Below are positions 59,814 to 64,000 of a stretch of 64,000 nt of DNA, in pieces (position 1 is the first letter of the stretch; the number at the start of each line of letters is the position of its first letter). Source of the DNA: NVTR01 sp036479015 (GTDB lineage Bacteria; Pseudomonadota; Alphaproteobacteria; Rhodobacterales; Rhodobacteraceae); the NCBI GenBank assembly GCA_036479015.1, contig JAZGFB010000001.1, forward strand, positions 1-64,000. The letters run 5' to 3'. A model generated the notes under the pieces. The model had not been told where the DNA came from and did not search any database. It worked only from the letters and a program-made list of their open reading frames with translations. A program made the translations under genes and the position numbers.

Positions 59814-60667
59814 ATATTTTTCCCAATGTTCAGGGCAGTTTGATAAACCTGACGTCTGGGCAGGTTTAGTTTTTCTGCGACGCTACTGACAGCATCCTTA
59901 ACTGACATGGTTTTCAGGGCGGCCTCCAATTCATCTTCTAGATTTTCGGCGCTGGCAACGGCCCTATTTCGATCCACAACCAGCACAATTTCACCCTTCA
60001 GTTTCCGTGTCTCCAGCACATCACACACTTCCTGTGCCGTGCCGCGCAACACTTCTTCGAATTTCTTGGTCAATTCACGGCATACCGCCAACTGTCGTTC
60101 TGGTCCGAACTCTAACACCATATCCAATAATGATTTATGAATGCGTTTCGGGCTTTCATAAATCACCAGGGTTGCCGGAACATCCGCCAATTCAGCCAAA
60201 AACCGGCGGCGCGCGCCACCTGTGCTGGGCGCAAATCCTGCGAACAGAAATCTATCGGTTGGCATGCCAGCAATGGTGAGGGCCGCGATCACCGCCGACG
60301 GCCCGGGCGCGCTGGTAACCATATGGCCCGCGGCAATGGCGTCACGGGCGAGAACAAAACCGGGATCAGCCACCATGGGGGTTCCAGCTTCAGATGCGTA
60401 GGCCACGGTTTTTCCTGCCTCAAGCTCTGCCAATAGCCGCGGACGCACAGCACTTCCATTGTGGTCATGATATGCGATGACTGGGCGGGCACCCAGCTCT
60501 ACATCATGTATTTTCATAAGTTTACGCGCGGTTCTGGTGTCTTCGGCGGCGATCACATCGGCCGATGCAAGTATATCCAGCGCCCGCAATGTAATGTCAC
60601 GGGCGTTGCCGATGGGTGTCGCAATAAAATACAACCCCGGTTCCAACGGGCGGATATCACTGTTCAT
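59810..60667 (-). CDS. rsmI: 16S rRNA (cytidine1402-2'-O)-methyltransferase
   Basis: 285-residue SAM-dependent enzyme that methylates C1402 in the ribosomal decoding centre. Motifs: LYFIATPIGNARDITLRAL, VIAAEDTRTARKLM, YASEAGTPMVADPGFVL, FAGFAPSTGGARRRFL and VIYESPKRI. The C-terminal helical tail (about 235-285) completes the usual length. Divergent from the lipoprotein gene at 60761. Confidence 0.95.
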   Translation of the reverse strand: MNSDIRPLEPGLYFIATPIGNARDITLRALDILASADVIAAEDTRTARKLMKIHDVELGARPVIAYHDHNGSAVRPRLLAELEAGKTVAYASEAGTPMVADPGFVLARDAIAAGHMVTSAPGPSAVIAALTIAGMPTDRFLFAGFAPSTGGARRRFLAELADVPATLVIYESPKRIHKSLLDMVLEFGPERQLAVCRELTKKFEEVLRGTAQEVCDVLETRKLKGEIVLVVDRNRAVASAENLEDELEAALKTMSVKDAVSSVAEKLNLPRRQVYQTALNIGKNI

Positions 60668-60760
60668 GGTCGCAGGGCGCTATTGTGGCGTTTACTAAGC
60701 TGGGGGTATTGCATAATGTCCGATCAAAGCCTGTTGCAAAGTTAAAGTTAGGATTCCCGT

Positions 60761-61933
60761 ATGTTTTTCCAGTTTGGCGCGCTCCGCAAGGTCTATGCGC
60801 GCCTGGCCCTCGTTATTTTTGCCGTTACCCTGGCTGCCTGTGATCCAACTGCACTGGGAAATGGCCCCTCTATCAACCCAAACAAGCCCATTCCGGTGGC
60901 ACTTTTGGTGCCCGGTGGCTCTGGTAATTCCGGCGATGAAGTATTGGCGACCAGCCTGATTAACGCCGCGCAATTGGCGATCGCTGATCTGGGTGACATT
61001 CAGATTGATCTGCGGGTCTATAATACTGCGGGCCAAGCTGATATCGCCGCAAGCGTGGCCACCCAGGCGGTGAACGAGGGTGCAAAAATAATTCTTGGCC
61101 CGGTCTTTGCCCAAGCGGCGGCAGCTGCCGGTGTTGCGGTGGCAAACCGCAATGTAAATGTGCTGGCATTTTCCAACAATACGGCTGTTGCCGGTGGCAA
61201 CGTATTTGTGCTTGGCCCAACCTTTCGCAACACTGCCAACCGGTTAGCACGCTATTCGGTGGCCCAGGGCCGGCGCAGCATTTTGGTGATAAACGGCGAT
61301 GATCCATCTGAACAAACCGGCCGCGACGCCATCAGCCAAGCGGTTGTGAACGCCGGTGGCATTTTGGCCGGGGTCAGCGAATTTGAACTTTCCCAGGAAG
61401 GCGTGATCAATGCCATCCCGCAGATCACGTCAGACGCCCAGTCAAGCGGGGCGCAGGCGGTGTTTTTGACATCCGGCACATCCGGTGCCTTGCCATTTCT
61501 GGCGCAATTGCTGCCTGAAAACGGCATGGACCCAAGCGTCATTCAATATATTGGCCTGCAACGCTGGGATATTCCGGCCTCGGCCCTCACCCTGCCGGGG
61601 GTGCAAAACGGCTGGTTCGCCTTGCCTGACCCCGGCTTAAGCGGAAATTTCCAAACCCGGTATGAGGCCGCCTACGGCACCAACCCGCACCCCATTGCCG
61701 GGCTGGCCTATGACGGGATCGCCGCTATTGGCGCCCTTGCGGCAGCCGGACAAAGCGATGCCCTGACCCGGGCGGCCCTGACCCAAACCGCAGGGTTTGT
61801 TGGGGTAAACGGCGTTTTCCGACTGTTGCCGGACGGGACCAATGAAAGGGGTTTGGCGGTGGGCCAAATTCAGGAAAATCAGGTGGTGATCATTGACCCT
61901 GCTCCCAGAAGTTTTGGCTCAGCCGGTTTCTGA
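60761..61933 (+). CDS. LpoA-like penicillin-binding-protein activator lipoprotein
   Basis: 390 residues with a lipoprotein signal: hydrophobic LALVIFAVTLAAC, lipobox LAAC with C27 as the lipidated residue. The mature part is a periplasmic-binding-protein fold (IPVALLVPGGSGNSGDEVLATSLINAAQLA...), the C-domain of the LpoA/LppC family, which activates PBP1a. It is probably outer-membrane anchored. The classic neighbour rsmI is divergent next door, which supports the family call. Its 3' end overlaps the glnD frame by 41 bases. Confidence 0.9.
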   Translation: MFFQFGALRKVYARLALVIFAVTLAACDPTALGNGPSINPNKPIPVALLVPGGSGNSGDEVLATSLINAAQLAIADLGDIQIDLRVYNTAGQADIAASVATQAVNEGAKIILGPVFAQAAAAAGVAVANRNVNVLAFSNNTAVAGGNVFVLGPTFRNTANRLARYSVAQGRRSILVINGDDPSEQTGRDAISQAVVNAGGILAGVSEFELSQEGVINAIPQITSDAQSSGAQAVFLTSGTSGALPFLAQLLPENGMDPSVIQYIGLQRWDIPASALTLPGVQNGWFALPDPGLSGNFQTRYEAAYGTNPHPIAGLAYDGIAAIGALAAAGQSDALTRAALTQTAGFVGVNGVFRLLPDGTNERGLAVGQIQENQVVIIDPAPRSFGSAGF

Positions 61934-64000
61934 TACCGACCAGATAATCGGCCCCGATGGCGGGCCTGACGGTCTGGTCTGTACAGCAACTGAAATATTT
62001 GACCTTGCCGGTGTCCTGCTGGCAATTGAAAAAGCCGTGGCTGATGCGCCGGACAAAAAATTTATTCGCAAAGCAACCGTGGCGGCCATTGATGGGGCGC
62101 GTACGGCCGGGCGTGCCCAGATTGCGGCCGCGTTTAATACCGACGCGTCCCTGGCCCGGGCGACACAAAGAACCTATGCCTACCAGACCGATCTGGTGAT
62201 ACGCACAGTGCTTTATGTTGCCACCCGACACCTGCACCCGCTGCATATCGCCACCAAGGGCGAACGCTTGGCACTGCTGGCAGTGGGCGGTTATGGCCGC
62301 GCCGAAATGGCACCGCAGTCGGATGTCGACCTGCTTTTCTTGACCCCGTACAAAATGACAGCTTGGGCCGAAAGCGTCATTGAAAGCATGCTCTATATCC
62401 TGTGGGATTTGCACCTGAAAGTTGGGTATTCCAGCCGCAGCATCAAAGATTGCATCCGGCTGGGGAGCGAGGATTTCACAATTCGCACGGCCCTTTTGGA
62501 AAACCGGTTTCTGGACGGTGACCAGCCCCTGGCAGACGAGTTGGACAACCGTTTGCGCCATGAGCTGTTTCGCGGCACCGGCCCCGAGTTCATAGAAGCC
62601 AAGCTGGCCGAACGGGCCGAGCGGCACAAAAAGCAAGGCGGCCAGCGCTATATGGTTGAGCCCAATGTGAAAGAGGGCAAAGGCGGTTTGCGTGATCTGC
62701 AGTCACTGTACTGGATCGATAAATATGTTCACGGCATCACCGACACCGCAGAATTGGTAAAACTAAAGGTTTTCACCCAGGCCGAATATGACGATTTTGA
62801 AGCGGCCGAAAACTTTCTAATGGCGGCGCGCAACCATCTGCATCTGATCACCAACCGGCCCATGGATAAGCTGACCTTTGACATGCAGGTCGAGGTGGCG
62901 GCAGCAATGGGGTATGATGACCGGGCCGGTCGGCGCGCGGTGGAACACTTCATGCAGGACTATTTTCGCCATGCCACCCATGTAGGTGAATTGACCCGGA
63001 TATTTCTAACCTCACTGGAAGCCAGCCATCTTAAAAATGAACCCCGGCTGGTCGGGTTCTTTCGACGGCGCAAAAAGGTGAAACCCGGATATAAGGTGAT
63101 GCAGAACCGGCTGAGCGTTGCCGGGGAAAAGCAGTTCCTCAGTGAAAAACTTAACCTGCTTCTGGTGTTTGAAGAAGCCCTGCGTACCGGGCTGTTTTTG
63201 CACCCTGATGCCATGCGTCTGATTTCAGCCAATATCGGCATTGTTGACGCCGACATGCGCAATGACCCGCAGGCAGCGCGGATATTTCTGGATTTGCTGC
63301 TGAAGCATGGCAACCCGGAACGCGCCCTGCGGCGGATGAACGAACTGGGTCTGCTGGCGGCATTTATTCCGGAATTTGAGCCGATCGTGGCGATGATGCA
63401 GTTCAATATGTACCATGCCTACACCGTGGATGAACACACCATTCAGTGCATTTCCACCCTGGCCCAAATAGAACGCGAAGAGCTGGTCGAAGAACTGCCC
63501 ATCGCCAGCGGCATCCTGAAAACCGGCGTAAATCGCAAGGTTTTGTATGTGGCGCTGCTGGCCCATGATCTGGGGAAAGGGCGCGATGAAGACCATTCAG
63601 TATTGGGGGCCAGGATCGCCCGCAAACTGGCGCCAAGGCTGGCACTAAAGCCCCAAGAATGTGAAACCGTTGAATGGCTGGTGCGCAATCATCTGCTGAT
63701 GTCCGATGTTGCCCAGAAGCGCGATATTTCCGACCCGCGCACAGTGCGTGATTTTGCCAAGGCCGTAAAAACCCGGGCCCGCCTGGACCTGCTGACGGTG
63801 TTGACAGTTTGCGATATCCGCGGTGTCGGGCCAGACACCTGGAACAACTGGAAAGCGGTACTGATCCGCAATCTATATGGTGCAACATTAAGCGCATTGG
63901 AAACAGGGCTGGAAGAAACCAACGCCCTGGGCGGGGCAGATAAGGCAAAACGCGCCCTACGGGCCGCCTTACCAGACTGGGGCAAGACAAAACTAAGAAA
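61893..64000 (+). CDS. glnD: [Protein-PII] uridylyltransferase (3' end outside window)
   Basis: First about 702 codons of GlnD, the glutamine sensor that adds or removes UMP on PII. The nucleotidyltransferase motif VGGYGRAEMAPQSDVDLLFL is near residue 140, GlnD-type VEPNVKEGKGGLRDLQSLYWI follows, and the HD domain has HAYTVDEHTI and LLAHDLGKGRDEDHS. The C-terminal ACT domains lie beyond 64000. The start is uncertain: the frame opens after a TGA at 61887-61889, and TTG at 61893 (AGGTGG upstream) is the first option; a GTG at 62037 would shorten it by 48 residues. The TTG start would overlap the lipoprotein gene. Confidence 0.9.
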   Translation, partial: MTLLPEVLAQPVSDTDQIIGPDGGPDGLVCTATEIFDLAGVLLAIEKAVADAPDKKFIRKATVAAIDGARTAGRAQIAAAFNTDASLARATQRTYAYQTDLVIRTVLYVATRHLHPLHIATKGERLALLAVGGYGRAEMAPQSDVDLLFLTPYKMTAWAESVIESMLYILWDLHLKVGYSSRSIKDCIRLGSEDFTIRTALLENRFLDGDQPLADELDNRLRHELFRGTGPEFIEAKLAERAERHKKQGGQRYMVEPNVKEGKGGLRDLQSLYWIDKYVHGITDTAELVKLKVFTQAEYDDFEAAENFLMAARNHLHLITNRPMDKLTFDMQVEVAAAMGYDDRAGRRAVEHFMQDYFRHATHVGELTRIFLTSLEASHLKNEPRLVGFFRRRKKVKPGYKVMQNRLSVAGEKQFLSEKLNLLLVFEEALRTGLFLHPDAMRLISANIGIVDADMRNDPQAARIFLDLLLKHGNPERALRRMNELGLLAAFIPEFEPIVAMMQFNMYHAYTVDEHTIQCISTLAQIEREELVEELPIASGILKTGVNRKVLYVALLAHDLGKGRDEDHSVLGARIARKLAPRLALKPQECETVEWLVRNHLLMSDVAQKRDISDPRTVRDFAKAVKTRARLDLLTVLTVCDIRGVGPDTWNNWKAVLIRNLYGATLSALETGLEETNALGGADKAKRALRAALPDWGKTKLR

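Overview
The window looks like an ordinary chromosomal stretch of a mid-GC alphaproteobacterium, most likely of the Rhodobacterales (roseobacter/Rhodobacter relatives). Reasons: red-type (form IC) RuBisCO with CbbX, a leuA-mreBCD-mrdA-rodA-hydroxyacid reductase block, an rsmI-yraN-gshB block next to a lipoprotein of the PBP-activator type, and a glycine-riboswitch gcvTHP operon. There are no phage genes, insertion sequences or CRISPR arrays. Genes are dense, often with 1-4 bp overlaps. The taxonomic statement is inference from gene content; no database was consulted.

Layout. 1-8336 (+): a Calvin-cycle operon, gap(end)-pgk-fba-cbbL-cbbS-cbbX-rpe-[Tat-exported metallo-beta-lactamase-fold hydrolase]-cbbY-gph. 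It joins carbon fixation to RuBisCO activation and to removal of toxic sugar phosphates. 8343-22135: an amino-sugar island. A GntR/UTRA regulator and an intracellular GH20 hexosaminidase (minus) diverge from an eight-gene-plus operon (plus): ABC sugar transporter, Gfo/Idh/MocA oxidoreductase, two different SIS-domain aminosugar-phosphate deaminases/isomerases, a ROK kinase, a GatZ/KbaZ/AgaZ-family protein and NagA. It reads as import of N-acetylhexosamine oligomers, cytoplasmic hydrolysis, phosphorylation, deacetylation and deamination, with branches for both the gluco and galacto epimers. 22142-26774 (minus): gcvT-gcvH-gcvP behind a tandem glycine riboswitch with a visible promoter. 26929-33192: mixed housekeeping (GGCT-like protein, MATE exporter, gltX, DUF1801, small alpha/beta hydrolase, nadE). 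33348-34778: an exported protein made of about 18 MORN repeats. 34809-36636: leuA with a leucine-rich leader peptide (apparently leaderless) and a 3' hairpin. 36883-43418: mreB-mreC-mreD-mrdA-rodA-ghrA, the cell-elongation operon. 43468-51183 (minus): small membrane protein, acyl-CoA synthetase, MsbA-like exporter, tRNA-Gly(TCC), M3 oligopeptidase and MltB-type lytic transglycosylase. 51650-54411 (minus): MoeB-like protein with an N-terminal membrane part, dut and coaBC. 54584-58414 (+): cobU, cobC-like phosphatase, a GST with an extra cysteine-rich tail, YifB/ComM and a small translationally coupled protein. 58465-60667 (minus): rsmI-yraN-gshB. 60761-64000 (+): LpoA-like lipoprotein and the N-terminal two thirds of glnD, cut by the window end.

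Non-coding signals worth attention: the leuA leader peptide and promoter, the glycine riboswitch, stem-loops between cbbS/cbbX and after the sugar-binding protein gene, a repeated TGGTRTTAA-like motif in the GntR/ABC divergent region, a 19-bp palindrome found three times within a few bases of stop codons, and a 20-bp repeat present in three perfect copies. I did not find a clearly new defence, secretion or biosynthetic system. The least conventional elements are the dual-SIS amino-sugar operon, the exported hydrolase inside the cbb operon, and the short repeat families.
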